Assembly (NCBI GenBank): GCA_037147235.1
Contig: JBAWVO010000105.1
Coordinates: 1 to 19,012, forward strand
From: JANXQG01 sp037147235
Lineage (GTDB): Bacteria; Planctomycetota; Planctomycetia; Pirellulales; Thermoguttaceae
Length of the DNA: 19,012 nt
Direction: 5' to 3'
Shown: positions 1 through 7,321 of the stretch, in pieces
Position numbering within the stretch: position 1 is the first letter of the stretch
Layout of the letters: every line of letters starts with the position of its first letter
Position numbers and translations under genes: made by a program
The notes under the pieces: generated by a model
The model's database searches: none
Seen by the model: only the letters and a program-made list of their open reading frames with translations
Told to the model about the DNA's origin: nothing

Positions 1-150
1 ATGGTGAAGCTAGTGAGGCACTGGCAGACGAAAGAGCCAGCAATAGATAGGCTGCGCCTAAACCACTGCGCCACTTCTCGATTCTACCGGAATTTTGCAC
101 GAATCGTTCACCGATCCAAAATACTTCCCTGCTTGGCGAGCCATGGGTGA
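1..150 (+). other. Short ORF of unknown origin at the window edge
   Basis: An open frame from the first base reads 49 residues, beginning MVKLVRHWQTKEPAID and ending at TGA at 148-150. It is basic and has no recognisable domain. From memory, peptides of the form VKxVRHRQTK recur near the 3' ends of group II introns or other mobile elements, but I cannot verify that here and I see no domain V hairpin beside it. It may be the tail of an element lying to the left, a decayed remnant, or not a gene at all. Confidence 0.2.
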
Positions 151-215
151 ATGTGGTAGAGTTGAATCTCGGTTTGGATGGGATTCGGTATCAGAATTAG
201 AAGGAGTTTTCGGAA

Positions 216-413
216 ATGAGCATTGCGGAAATCGAGTCCGCCATCACTCAACTCCCGGCGAAAGAGTATGCCGAGTTGATGGCGTGGCTCCAAGAGTATC
301 ATGATCGGATGTGGGATAAGCAGCTCGATGACGACTTGGCGGCAGGGCGTCTCGATGCATTGATGGCGGAAGCGAATGATGAGTACAAGCAGGGGTTGGC
401 ACAACCTCTATGA
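216..413 (+). CDS. Type II antitoxin (addiction module component, ParE/RelE partner)
   Basis: A 65-residue acidic, helical protein immediately upstream of a RelE/ParE-like toxin gene. Its C-terminal half (WDKQLDDDLAAGRLDALMAE, then a short basic end) matches the pattern of the putative addiction-module antitoxins, in which a W-D-x-Q...D..AG+LD segment wraps the toxin. The N-terminal part (about residues 1-30) would be the dimerising and regulatory part. A strong AGAAGGAG ribosome site lies at about 199-206, 9 bases before the ATG. The stop overlaps the toxin start in an ATGA (410-413), so the two proteins are translationally coupled. The role is inferred: it binds and neutralises the toxin and probably represses its own operon. 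The pairing and both C-terminal motifs make the call fairly safe, but the exact family name is uncertain. Confidence 0.75.
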   Translation: MSIAEIESAITQLPAKEYAELMAWLQEYHDRMWDKQLDDDLAAGRLDALMAEANDEYKQGLAQPL

Positions 414-673
414 AACACTTCACTCTGCCGTGTTTCTGGCGACGTTATCGCCAACTGCCCAAGGAGGTGCGGGAGTTGGCAGACAAGAATCACGGGTTGC
501 TCAACAGTGATCCGCAACATCCGTCACTGCAACTCAAAAAAATTGGCAAGGCAAAGCAACTCTGGTCGGTGCGAGTGGGAATGCACTATCGTGCGCTGGG
601 GTTCGATAAACCAGAAGGCATTGTATGGTTCTGGATCGGTTCGCATGCGGAATACGACAAGGTATTGTCGTAA
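410..673 (+). CDS. Type II toxin, RelE/ParE superfamily
   Basis: An 87-residue basic protein with the plan of a RelE/ParE/HigB-fold toxin. Two N-terminal helices (FWRRYRQLPKEVRELADKN, residues 9-27) are followed by the beta-sheet region: LKKIGKAKQLWSVRVGMHYRAL (two overlapping stretches, residues 42-63) and IVWFWIGSHAEYDKVL (71-86). The terminal WIGSHAEYDK motif and R55/Y60/R61 are typical of a widespread family of small putative cytotoxins. Whether it cuts mRNA on the ribosome (RelE-like) or poisons gyrase (ParE-like) cannot be told from sequence; the H79/Y82 pair favours an RNase-like site. It starts inside the antitoxin stop (ATGA overlap). Full length, with no sign of decay. Confidence 0.8.
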   Translation: MKHFTLPCFWRRYRQLPKEVRELADKNHGLLNSDPQHPSLQLKKIGKAKQLWSVRVGMHYRALGFDKPEGIVWFWIGSHAEYDKVLS

Positions 674-754
674 TGACGGTCATCGCCGTCATCTTGCAGG
701 TCCGCAGCTGGGGCATCCGCAGCGGGGACAGAGGAAGGAATTCCGGGAATTCCT
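673..754. repeat. Two small perfect hairpins downstream of the toxin gene
   Basis: ATGACGG at 673-679 pairs with CCGTCAT at 686-692. AGGAATTC at 736-743 pairs with GAATTCCT at 747-754 around a CGG loop. Neither is followed by a T-run, so they are not classic intrinsic terminators. They lie in the 106-bp gap between the toxin and the next gene. From memory, the second (GGACAGAGGAAGGAATTCC context) resembles repeats found near REP-associated transposases, but no transposase is present. Confidence 0.5.
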
Positions 755-779
755 GAAACTACATGAGTCTAAAGGACTA

Positions 780-1250
780 ATGGAGCAGCAGCGACCAGAC
801 ATAGTTGAATTTCATCCTTGCGTTTCAACGTACGTGGTGTTGGACGGAATTCTTGTGGTCGTCTTTGGAGGCTTCTTGACCTTATCTGCTCTTGGGATGC
901 CCAATGCGTGGATTATAGCCGTATTGTCTTTGGCTCTTTTGGTTGTGGTCCATGCCTGGATTGCATCACATCGGCTGGTTTTGTCGCATTCAATCTTGGA
1001 ATATAGATCGTTGTGGCGAACTGAGGCAATTGCCTTCTCGCAGATCGAAGACTTCGAGTTTCGTGTCGGCTGGGACAGATACTGCGATCGCTCTAAGCCA
1101 TTCTACAGGATTGTAATTCGTCCACGTAGTCGAGTTGGTAACGGCAGTATTGTGATCAACGCGAAATTATTTGGGTCTCGCGATGTTAGGACAATCCTGG
1201 ATGCGCTCGCGGTTGCGTGTCCTGCTCCCGCGACCCTCGACAAGAGATGA
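780..1250 (+). CDS. Small membrane protein with PH-like domain
   Basis: A 156-residue protein with two hydrophobic helices (about residues 18-38 and 44-62), followed by a soluble stretch of about 85 residues. That stretch has the look of a bacterial PH-like (bPH) domain: HRLVLSHSILEYRSLWRTEAI, then FSQIEDFEFRV, then a strand RIVIRPRS and a C-terminal amphipathic helix. I chose the ATG at 780 because AAAGGA lies just before it and the predicted helices begin there. The same frame stays open upstream to 507, but that part overlaps the toxin gene in another frame and is not credible. The role is unknown; such proteins are usually inner-membrane anchored with the PH-like part in the cytoplasm. 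It lies 106 bp after the toxin and may be independent of it. The domain call rests on pattern only. Confidence 0.6.
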   Translation: MEQQRPDIVEFHPCVSTYVVLDGILVVVFGGFLTLSALGMPNAWIIAVLSLALLVVVHAWIASHRLVLSHSILEYRSLWRTEAIAFSQIEDFEFRVGWDRYCDRSKPFYRIVIRPRSRVGNGSIVINAKLFGSRDVRTILDALAVACPAPATLDKR

Positions 1251-1456
1251 CACGGACACGAAAGTGCCCCGAAGGCGATAGCTTCGTCGTCGGCTCGTGA
1301 CGATAGCGGAGCCGATAAATTCCAGATCTCCAAGCGGCCGGCCAGTGCGACCGTGCTGGCGTATGTCTCTCAGTTCCTTAGAGTTCAGGGAGGGTAGAGT
1401 CGAGAAGTTGCGCGGTGGTTTAGGCGCAGCCACCCCTAAAACGTGTTTTCCGGCGG

Positions 1457-1485
1457 TTGACATCCTGCGGCTGGGCCGCTACTAT
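1457..1485 (+). promoter_or_regulatory. Putative sigma70-type promoter for the M16 protease pair
   Basis: A perfect -35 hexamer TTGACA (1457-1462) is followed after 17 bp by TACTAT (1480-1485, 4/6 to consensus). Transcription would start near 1492, giving a leader of about 32 bases that contains GAGGAA just before the ATG at 1524. The rest of the 273-bp gap (1251-1523) holds no gene that I can support. Confidence 0.6.
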
Positions 1486-1523
1486 CCAATCAATGCTTCC
1501 AAAGCTTTTTCGAGGAATATCGT

Positions 1524-2852
1524 ATGATTCGAATGTTGACCGGCCTTACCTTGCTGCTTTTCGCCGCCAGCGCGTCGGCTGAAAATGTATTTCCTTACCG
1601 CTACCAGACTCAAACGCTGCCCAACGGTCTGCGAGTGATTTTCATTCCCATGTCCGGCAGCGGGCTGGTGAGTTACTGGTCCGTCGTGCGAACCGGCAGC
1701 CGGGACGAGGTCGAGCCGGGCCGGTCGGGATACGCCCATTTCTTCGAGCACATGATGTTCCGCGGCACGAAAAAATATCCGGGACCGGTTTACGACCGCA
1801 TCGTCAACGGTCTTGGGGCGCATTCCAATGCATTTACTTCGGAAGACCTGACGGCGTTTCACTTAACCTTCGCCAAAGCGGACCTCGCCAAGGTAATCGA
1901 ACTTGAGGCCGACCGCTTCCAAAATCTGCACTATGAGCGGCCCGAGTTCCAGACCGAGGCTGGGGCAGTTTACGGCGAGTATCGCAAGGATCAGACCGAG
2001 CCGGCGTTCATGCTGGAAGAAAAGCTCCGCGACACGGCCTTCGATCAGCATCCCTACAAGCACACCACGATGGGCTTTGAGGCCGACGTCAAGAACATGC
2101 CGCAAGGCTATGAATACAGCCAGGCCTTCTTTCAGCGGTTCTACCGGCCGGAGAATGTCGTGCTGCTGGTCGTGGGCGACTTCGACCCGGCGGCCACATG
2201 GAAACTGATTCAAGAGTCCTACGGCCCCTGGAAGCCGGGCTACCAGGCTGCGGCGATCAAGCTGGAGCCTGCGCCGTCGGGCGAGCGGAAGGCCAAAGTT
2301 ACTTACCCCGGTCAGACCCTGCCGATCCTCGACCTGGCCTATCGCGGCGATGCGTTCGACCCCGACAATCGCGACTACGTTGCCGCTCGGCTCTTGGCCG
2401 AAATGGCATTCGGCACCACCAGCGATGCCTATAAGAAGCTCGTCTTGGATCAGCAGAAGGCCGAGGCGATTTTTGCCGGCGTGCCCATGAACCGCGATGC
2501 GTCGCTGTTCGAGGTCACGGCGGTTGTCAAGCGACCTGAAGACTTGCCGGCGGTGCAGAAGGTGCTGGAAGAGGCTATCGAGCGATTCCAAACAAAATTA
2601 GTTGACCCCGAGCAGCTTGCCCGAGTGAAGCGGCATGAGAAGTATGGGTTTTTGATGCAGCTTGATTCACCCCAGCACACGGCAGCGGCCGTGGTGCCGC
2701 TGATTTCGGCGGTCGGCACGATCGATGGCGTAGATCGCTTGTACAAAGCCTCGGAGCAAGTGACTCCGGAAGACATCCAACGGGCGGCCCGCAAGTATTT
2801 CACCCCACAGCGGCGAACCGTCATCGTTTTGAAAGGGACAGACAAGCCATGA
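1524..2852 (+). CDS. M16B family zinc metallopeptidase, catalytic subunit
   Basis: A 442-residue secreted peptidase of the pitrilysin/insulinase (M16) family. A signal peptide (residues 1 to about 19, MIRMLTGLTLLLFAASASA) sends it to the envelope. The inverted zinc motif HFFEH is at 72-76, with E75 as the catalytic base and H72/H76 as ligands. The third ligand is E152, 76 residues after H76 as in mitochondrial processing peptidase, and the accessory glutamate E145 lies seven residues before it. This is a complete active site. The C-terminal half (about 200-440) is the second M16 homology domain. The length fits a single M16B subunit, which works as a dimer. GAGGAA precedes the ATG. The stop overlaps the next gene (ATGA, 2849-2852), whose product is the presumed partner. 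The substrate is unknown; peptides or misfolded envelope proteins are typical. Confidence 0.92.
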   Translation: MIRMLTGLTLLLFAASASAENVFPYRYQTQTLPNGLRVIFIPMSGSGLVSYWSVVRTGSRDEVEPGRSGYAHFFEHMMFRGTKKYPGPVYDRIVNGLGAHSNAFTSEDLTAFHLTFAKADLAKVIELEADRFQNLHYERPEFQTEAGAVYGEYRKDQTEPAFMLEEKLRDTAFDQHPYKHTTMGFEADVKNMPQGYEYSQAFFQRFYRPENVVLLVVGDFDPAATWKLIQESYGPWKPGYQAAAIKLEPAPSGERKAKVTYPGQTLPILDLAYRGDAFDPDNRDYVAARLLAEMAFGTTSDAYKKLVLDQQKAEAIFAGVPMNRDASLFEVTAVVKRPEDLPAVQKVLEEAIERFQTKLVDPEQLARVKRHEKYGFLMQLDSPQHTAAAVVPLISAVGTIDGVDRLYKASEQVTPEDIQRAARKYFTPQRRTVIVLKGTDKP

Positions 2853-4342
2853 AAACCCATAATCCCATTTTTATATTCTTTCTCGCTTTGTTTGCCGCAA
2901 CGGCCCATGCCGGCCCGGCTGACGAGGTGTTGCTGCCGGTGGCCGATGATCCAACGGTTTCCTATCGCATTACGTTCTTTGCCGGCTCGCAATACGATCC
3001 GCCGGGCAAGGAGGGACTGGCAGCCTTAACGGCCCGCATGATCGCAGAGGGATCGACCAAGCAACACCGCTACGAAGAGATATTAGATCTGCTCTTCCCC
3101 ATGGCTGGCGGCTATGACTCGTCGTGCTCGGTGGAAACGGTGGTCATTTCCGGCCGGATTCACAAGGACAATGTCGCGGCGTTTCAGCCACTGTTGTTGC
3201 AGGCGATCGTCGAACCGGCCTTCCGCAGCGAAGATTTGGAACGGATCCGCAGCGACATGATCAGTTATCTGGAGAACACGCTTCGCTACGCCGGCGACGA
3301 GGACTTAGGCAAGGCCGCGTTGTATGAAGCGATGTTTGCCGGCACGGCCTACGGCCACATCCCCGACGGCCGGGTGACGAGCTTGAAGAGCATTACGATC
3401 GACGATGTCCGCGCATTCTACCATCGCAATTTTGCGAATCAGAACTACGTGCTCGGTTTGGGCGGTGGTTACGATGCCGAGACGCTCAATTCACTCAAGG
3501 AGGGCCTGAAAAAACTTCCCCCTTACCAAATCGTCGCGAAACCGCATCTCGATACCAAGCCGATCAACGGTCTGCGGGTAACGATCGTGGAAAAGGACGC
3601 GCCGGCCACGGCGATCAGCATCGGCGCGCGGCTGAATGTGCTCCGCGGCCAGCCCGATTGGTATCCGCTGGCCCTGGCCAACTCATGGTTCGGCGAGCAT
3701 CGCAACTCGGCCAGTCATTTGTACCAGGTTCTTCGCGAGGTCCGGGGACTGAACTACGGCGATTATTCCTACATCGAGCATTTTGCCAACGGTGGGCAAC
3801 TGGAGTTTCCCGCTCCCAACGATCCGCGGCGACAACAGATTTTCGAGATGTGGATTCGCCCCGTACCACATGCCTGGGGACATTTTGCCCTGCGGGCGGC
3901 TTTGCGAGAACTAAAACATCTGGTCGATAACGGACTGACCGAGGAACAAGTCCTTGAAAAGCGGGCCGCGCTCGGCAAGTACGTCTTTCATTTCGCACCC
4001 ACCACCATGGATCGCCTCGGCTATGCCATGGACGATAAGTTCTACCGCATCGAAGGCAGTCATCTCAAACACTACCGCGACGCAATGCAGGGGATGACCC
4101 GCGATCAGGTACACCAGTCCGTCCGCAAGCATTTGCAATACCAAAACCTGCAAATTGTGATCATCACCAAGGACGCCCAAGCCCTCCGCAAGGCATTGAT
4201 CTCCGACGCTCTCAGCCCGATTACCTATCCCACGCCGCAGCCCGCCGAGGTGTTGAAAGAAGACGAAGAGATTATGAAGTTCCCCTTGCACATCCGGCCC
4301 GAGAATGTTCGTATCCTTTCCGGCAAAACACTCTTCGAGTAA
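2849..4342 (+). CDS. M16 family peptidase-like protein, non-catalytic subunit
   Basis: A 497-residue protein with a signal peptide (MKTHNPIFIFFLALFAATAHA, split here as residues 1-10 and 11-21). It carries M16 homology throughout but no zinc site. Aligning PGKEGLAALTARMIAEG with the PGRSGYAHFFEHMMFRG of the first gene puts A59-L60-T61-A62-R63 where HFFEH should be. The C-terminal half keeps the substrate-binding type segment (VRGLNYGDYSYIEHFANGG). Bacterial M16B enzymes often consist of one active and one inactive subunit encoded side by side, and the 4-bp overlap with the upstream gene fits a 1:1 complex. About 60 residues longer than its partner, with extra length at the C-terminal end. Loss of the motif is seen directly; the heterodimer is an inference from the family. 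Confidence 0.88.
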   Translation: MKTHNPIFIFFLALFAATAHAGPADEVLLPVADDPTVSYRITFFAGSQYDPPGKEGLAALTARMIAEGSTKQHRYEEILDLLFPMAGGYDSSCSVETVVISGRIHKDNVAAFQPLLLQAIVEPAFRSEDLERIRSDMISYLENTLRYAGDEDLGKAALYEAMFAGTAYGHIPDGRVTSLKSITIDDVRAFYHRNFANQNYVLGLGGGYDAETLNSLKEGLKKLPPYQIVAKPHLDTKPINGLRVTIVEKDAPATAISIGARLNVLRGQPDWYPLALANSWFGEHRNSASHLYQVLREVRGLNYGDYSYIEHFANGGQLEFPAPNDPRRQQIFEMWIRPVPHAWGHFALRAALRELKHLVDNGLTEEQVLEKRAALGKYVFHFAPTTMDRLGYAMDDKFYRIEGSHLKHYRDAMQGMTRDQVHQSVRKHLQYQNLQIVIITKDAQALRKALISDALSPITYPTPQPAEVLKEDEEIMKFPLHIRPENVRILSGKTLFE

Positions 4343-4344
4343 CT

Positions 4345-4385
4345 CAAATCCCCCCTCTCTGAGCGAGGGGCAGTGGCAAGGATGT
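4345..4385 (-). repeat. Degenerate copy of a CCCCTCTC-type hairpin repeat
   Basis: Just after the protease genes, CCCCTC (4352-4357) can pair with GAGGGG (4365-4370). On the minus strand the segment reads ...CACTGCCCCTCGCTCAGAG... and would translate as LPLPLAQRGG, closely like the LPHPLPLSQKGRGE encoded by the copy at 13368-13410. It could act as a weak terminator hairpin for the M16 operon, but no T-run follows. Confidence 0.5.
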
Positions 4386-4399
4386 CAGAGTATGACTTA

Positions 4400-4509
4400 G
4401 GATCGGCGCATCAATAACTGTCGTGTTTTGCGCCCTCGCCGAGCAGGGGCGGACGGCACACGGAGTGTGCCTGCTACTTTTCTTGCGACACTTATCACCA
4501 AACGCGGGC
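4400..4509 (+). repeat. 110-bp palindromic element, copy 1 (right end decayed)
   Basis: This aligns without gaps to the copies at 7158, 8540 and 18778. The left arm begins GGATCGGCGCATCAATAACT (arm type B) and the preceding bases are TTA. The core, with the GGCACAC-GGA-GTGTGCC hairpin, is well kept. The right arm has lost its match after GCGACA. It lies 57 bp after the M16 operon stop, in a gap (4343-4596) made almost wholly of repeats. Confidence 0.85.
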
Positions 4510-4520
4510 CGAAACCGTGT

Positions 4521-4554
4521 TGTTGGGGCTCGTTTCACTCTCCCCACCCTACAA
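4521..4554 (-). repeat. 34-bp TTGTAGGGTGGGG repeat, intergenic copy
   Basis: On the minus strand this begins TTGTAGGGTGGGGAGAG and matches 30 of 34 bases of the segment at 13301-13334, which lies inside the ABC ATPase gene. The two halves (GGTGGGG...GAGCCCCAACA) can fold into an imperfect hairpin. Two copies far apart, one intergenic and one coding, show that it is dispersed. Confidence 0.75.
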
Positions 4555-4596
4555 ATGTTCACATTCCGCACATGGAACCGGAAGAGCCATTTTTCG

Positions 4597-6429
4597 TCAT
4601 GTCCACTTCAACACCGCCCCGGTGTCCGCACTCGTAGCCATGGCGGCATACCGGGCGAGCCAACCGGTCGTGTGTCGGGGCGGCATCGGCTTCATGACCG
4701 CAGCCCGCGCGGCCAATTCCGCGTCGCTCAATCGCACCTTGAGCGAACGCGCGGGGATGTCGATGTCAATGATGTCGCCGTCCTTCAATAACCCAATCGG
4801 TCCGCCGGCGGCGGCCTCGGGACTGATATGGCCAATGCATGCTCCGGCCGTGCCGCCGGAGAAACGGCCGTCGGTGATTAAGGCAACGGAATCCCCCAGC
4901 CCCATGCCCTTGATGGCTGTCGTGGGCGCGAGCATCTCCTGCATGCCCGGCCCGCCGCGCGGGCCTTCGTAGCGAATCACGACGACGTCACCTGCCTTGA
5001 CCCGGCCGTTGACAATGCCCTCGTAGGCCACGGTTTCCGATTCAAAAACAACCGCCGGGCCACTGTACACCAACATGCTCGGCTTCACGCCGGCAGTCTT
5101 CACCACGGCCCCGCGCGGAGCTAGGTTGCCGAACAGAATGGCCAAACCGCCTTCTTCGCTGTAGGCATTTTCGACCTCGCGGATGCAATCGTACGGATCG
5201 AAGCCGAGTTGCTCGTTCGTCAGGTCGCGCACCGAAGCCACTTGGCGACCGACGCCCATGCCGAGATGCGTGCGCTCGCCGCCGGGCGTGACCGCGGCCA
5301 ACTCCAATGCCTGTTTGAGTACGCCGCTGGCGCGAATGTCGAAATCGTTGATGTTTTCGCCCAACGTCTTTCCGGTGACCGTGGGACAGTCGAGGTTTAG
5401 TAGGTCTGGTCGGCCGCGACGGACCGCGCCGAGGATTGTATGCACGCCGCCGGAGTTGTGAACATTCTCGACATGATAACCACTGCTGGGTGCGACTTTG
5501 CAGACGTTCGGCGTCCTGCGGCTCAAGGTGTTAATCCGTTCGATGCTGTAGTCTACGCCTGCCTCTTGGGCCACGGCCAGGATGTGCAGCACGGTGTTCG
5601 TGCTGCCGCCCATGGCCATGTCGAGGATCATCGAGTTGTCGATCGATTTGGCGGTAACGATCTCGCGCGGCAACAGACCATGGCCAGGGCCGACGCGGTC
5701 GAATTCCATGACCATCTTCACGATCCGCTGGGCCGCCGCCTGGAAGAGCACCTTGCGGTCGTTGGCCGTGGCCAGCAAGGTTCCGTTGGTCGGCAACGCC
5801 ATGCCCAATGCCTCGCAGAGACAGTTCATGCTGTTGGCCGTGAACATGCCGGAGCAGGAACCGCACGTCGGGCAGCCGGCCTTCTCCAGGGCGAGCAGCT
5901 CTTCGGCCGACATCTTTCCGTTTTGCTTGGCCGCCGCGCCGATGAAGACGTCGACCAGGTCGACCGTCTTGCCGCCGGCCATTTTGCCGGCCTCCATCGG
6001 GCCGCCGCTGACGAAAATGGTGGGGATATTGCAGCGCATCGCCCCCATGATCATGCCAGGCACGATCTTGTCGCAATTAGGGATGCAGACCATGCCGTCG
6101 AAACAGTGAGCCTGCACGACGGTCTCCACGGAGTCGGCAATCACCTCGCGGCTGGGCAGAGAGTACTTCATGCCCGCGTGCCCCATGGCAATACCATCGT
6201 CAACGCCGATCGTGTTGAAAACAAACGGCACGCCGCCAGCCGCGCGAATGCACTCCTTGACGAATATGCCCACCTTGTCGAGATGGACGTGACCCGGAAT
6301 GATATCGGTATAGCTGTTGCAAACGGCGATGAACGGCTTGCGGAAATCGTCGTCGGTCACCCCGGTGGCACGGAGCAGGCTGCGGTGTGGTGCGCGGGAA
6401 TCGCCCAATTTGATGATGTCGGAACGCAT
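4597..6429 (-). CDS. ilvD: Dihydroxy-acid dehydratase
   Basis: A 610-residue cytoplasmic enzyme that dehydrates 2,3-dihydroxy-isovalerate and 2,3-dihydroxy-3-methylvalerate to the 2-oxo acids, the third step of valine and isoleucine synthesis. Family motifs are all present: CNSYTDIIPGHVHL (C37), NTIGVDDGIAMGHAGM (Mg-binding D78 region), CIPNCDKIVPGM (C119, with K121 the likely carbamylated lysine), CPTCGSCSGMFTANSMNC (C192), MAMGGSTNTVLH, YEGPRGGPGMQEML and ITDGRFSGGTAG with the conserved catalytic-site serine S524. The Fe-S cluster ligands should be C37, C119 and C192. Length and motif set match the classical IlvD of about 610-616 residues. It is a single gene with no neighbouring ilv genes. 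No Shine-Dalgarno is seen before the ATG at 6429. AGTATA at 6474-6479 (TATACT on the coding strand) is a possible -10 box. Confidence 0.97.
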   Translation of the reverse strand: MRSDIIKLGDSRAPHRSLLRATGVTDDDFRKPFIAVCNSYTDIIPGHVHLDKVGIFVKECIRAAGGVPFVFNTIGVDDGIAMGHAGMKYSLPSREVIADSVETVVQAHCFDGMVCIPNCDKIVPGMIMGAMRCNIPTIFVSGGPMEAGKMAGGKTVDLVDVFIGAAAKQNGKMSAEELLALEKAGCPTCGSCSGMFTANSMNCLCEALGMALPTNGTLLATANDRKVLFQAAAQRIVKMVMEFDRVGPGHGLLPREIVTAKSIDNSMILDMAMGGSTNTVLHILAVAQEAGVDYSIERINTLSRRTPNVCKVAPSSGYHVENVHNSGGVHTILGAVRRGRPDLLNLDCPTVTGKTLGENINDFDIRASGVLKQALELAAVTPGGERTHLGMGVGRQVASVRDLTNEQLGFDPYDCIREVENAYSEEGGLAILFGNLAPRGAVVKTAGVKPSMLVYSGPAVVFESETVAYEGIVNGRVKAGDVVVIRYEGPRGGPGMQEMLAPTTAIKGMGLGDSVALITDGRFSGGTAGACIGHISPEAAAGGPIGLLKDGDIIDIDIPARSLKVRLSDAELAARAAVMKPMPPRHTTGWLARYAAMATSADTGAVLKWT

Positions 6430-6745
6430 GTGTGGAATACCCGGGAGTTAGGAGTTAGGAGAACTTAGGATCAAGTATACTAGAACCTTGCACTACAAGC
6501 CATCGAACAAGAAACGACCCCAGCAATAAACCAACAATTTCCCTCAAAACTCGACTCCACGCCCACCCGTCCTCAATTCCTGCAACTCGGCGGTGCCGCC
6601 GCTTTAGGGCACTGATCCTACCTATCTCGCCTAACCGCTACAATCGTGCCGATATGGGCAGGAAATCTTGCCTAACACGAATATCAGGTCCAGTTGCAAA
6701 TGGGGCTTGGGCCGATCAAATCAACAGATCCCCAGGAGACTCTTG
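6430..6745. other. Divergent intergenic region between ilvD and the small secreted gene
   Basis: This 316-bp gap should hold both promoters. On the minus side, TATACT (complement of 6474-6479) is a possible ilvD -10 without a clear -35. On the plus side, TACAAT at 6639-6644 (5/6) is a possible -10, also without a good -35. A short direct repeat, GGAGTTA GGAGTTA, lies at about 6454-6467. I see no T-box or attenuator-like leader and no gene. Confidence 0.35.
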
Positions 6746-7063
6746 ATGATTCGTATTCTGCAATTGCTACCAGCCTTGATCGGTTTCTTGCTGCTGGCAT
6801 TGATGGCGGTCAGGGCGGAGAGTGCCCCATGGCAAGCAACTGATCCGGCCTGGCAAGGCGTTCCCGCCGGACCGGCTTTTCCCGCAGGGCCACGCGTACG
6901 GCCGGCCCGTCGCTGCTCGGTGCTTGGCCCACAGCCGGGGGCACGCCTTCAAGGCCAGCCGTTTGCCTATGGGTACTTCGGTGCCCGGGCGGAGCCGACC
7001 GCCGTTTATCACAGCAACTATCGCGAGGATTGGTATCAGTGGAGTTTTCACCGGGGAGATTAA
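6746..7063 (+). CDS. Small secreted protein of unknown function
   Basis: A 105-residue protein with a clear signal peptide (MIRILQLLPALIGFLLLALM, cleaved probably after AVRAESA). The mature part is rich in proline, glycine, alanine and arginine, and ends in an aromatic block: FAYGYFGARAEPTAVYHSNY then REDWYQWSFHRGD. The ATG at 6746 is preferred over the open frame from 6668 because AGGAG (6734-6738) sits 7 bases before it and the signal peptide begins exactly there. The YGYFGA...YY/W tail recalls small planctomycete envelope proteins of unknown role; I know of no function. Divergent from ilvD, it is followed by a 94-bp gap and then copy 2 of the 110-bp element. Confidence 0.6.
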   Translation: MIRILQLLPALIGFLLLALMAVRAESAPWQATDPAWQGVPAGPAFPAGPRVRPARRCSVLGPQPGARLQGQPFAYGYFGARAEPTAVYHSNYREDWYQWSFHRGD

Positions 7064-7157
7064 ACGGGGTGGCTCTTCAATGCCCGTTCGCCAACGCCGT
7101 TCTCATAGAAGACGTGGCTGGTGGCTTGGTGCAAATAGAACGAATTTGATGCACTTA

Positions 7158-7267
7158 GGACCGGCGCAGAAATAACTGTCGTCTTTTGCCCACTCGCCGA
7201 GCTGGGGCAGACGGCACACGGAGTGTGCCTGCTACTTTTCTTGCGACAGTTATTTCTGCGCCGGTCC
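7158..7267 (+). repeat. 110-bp palindromic element, copy 2 (perfect terminal repeats)
   Basis: The best-preserved copy. The left end GGACCGGCGCAGAAATAACT plus GTCG is matched by a perfect 24/24 inverted repeat at the right end (7244-7267). TTA flanks it on both sides in direct orientation (7155-7157 and 7268-7270), as a 3-bp target duplication would. The core contains GCCCACTCGCCGAGC, then the GGCACAC-GGA-GTGTGCC hairpin, then CTGCTACTTTTCTTG. There is no ORF of its own. It lies between the convergent secreted-protein and alcohol dehydrogenase genes, so in RNA from either side it could fold into a long hairpin and end transcription. Confidence 0.92.
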
Positions 7268-7321
7268 TTAGCCAAGGCGAATGCCGATTGCCTCGGGCGG
7301 GAGTCCGTCCGGCGGAGAGCG

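Noticed and set aside
507..779. Upstream extension of the PH-like membrane protein
   Set aside because: It overlaps the toxin gene in another frame, and the residues there show no fold. The ATG at 780 has AAAGGA before it.
1863..2591. 242-residue minus-strand ORF opposite the first M16 gene
   Set aside because: Antisense to the conserved M16 sequence, with no recognisable features.
5440..6468. 342-residue plus-strand ORF opposite ilvD
   Set aside because: It is antisense to a gene with every IlvD motif. Its composition (rich in H, R, A, D, G) is that of a mirror frame in GC-rich DNA.
6430..6745. T-box, riboswitch or attenuator upstream of ilvD
   Set aside because: No leader peptide rich in branched-chain residues, no T-box core and no terminator pair are visible.
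7060..7275. Small ORFs over the 110-bp elements (peptides such as KKSSRHTPCAVCP or GVCLLLFLRQL)
   Set aside because: The same peptide appears at every copy because the DNA repeats. These are translations of a non-coding palindrome, not genes.
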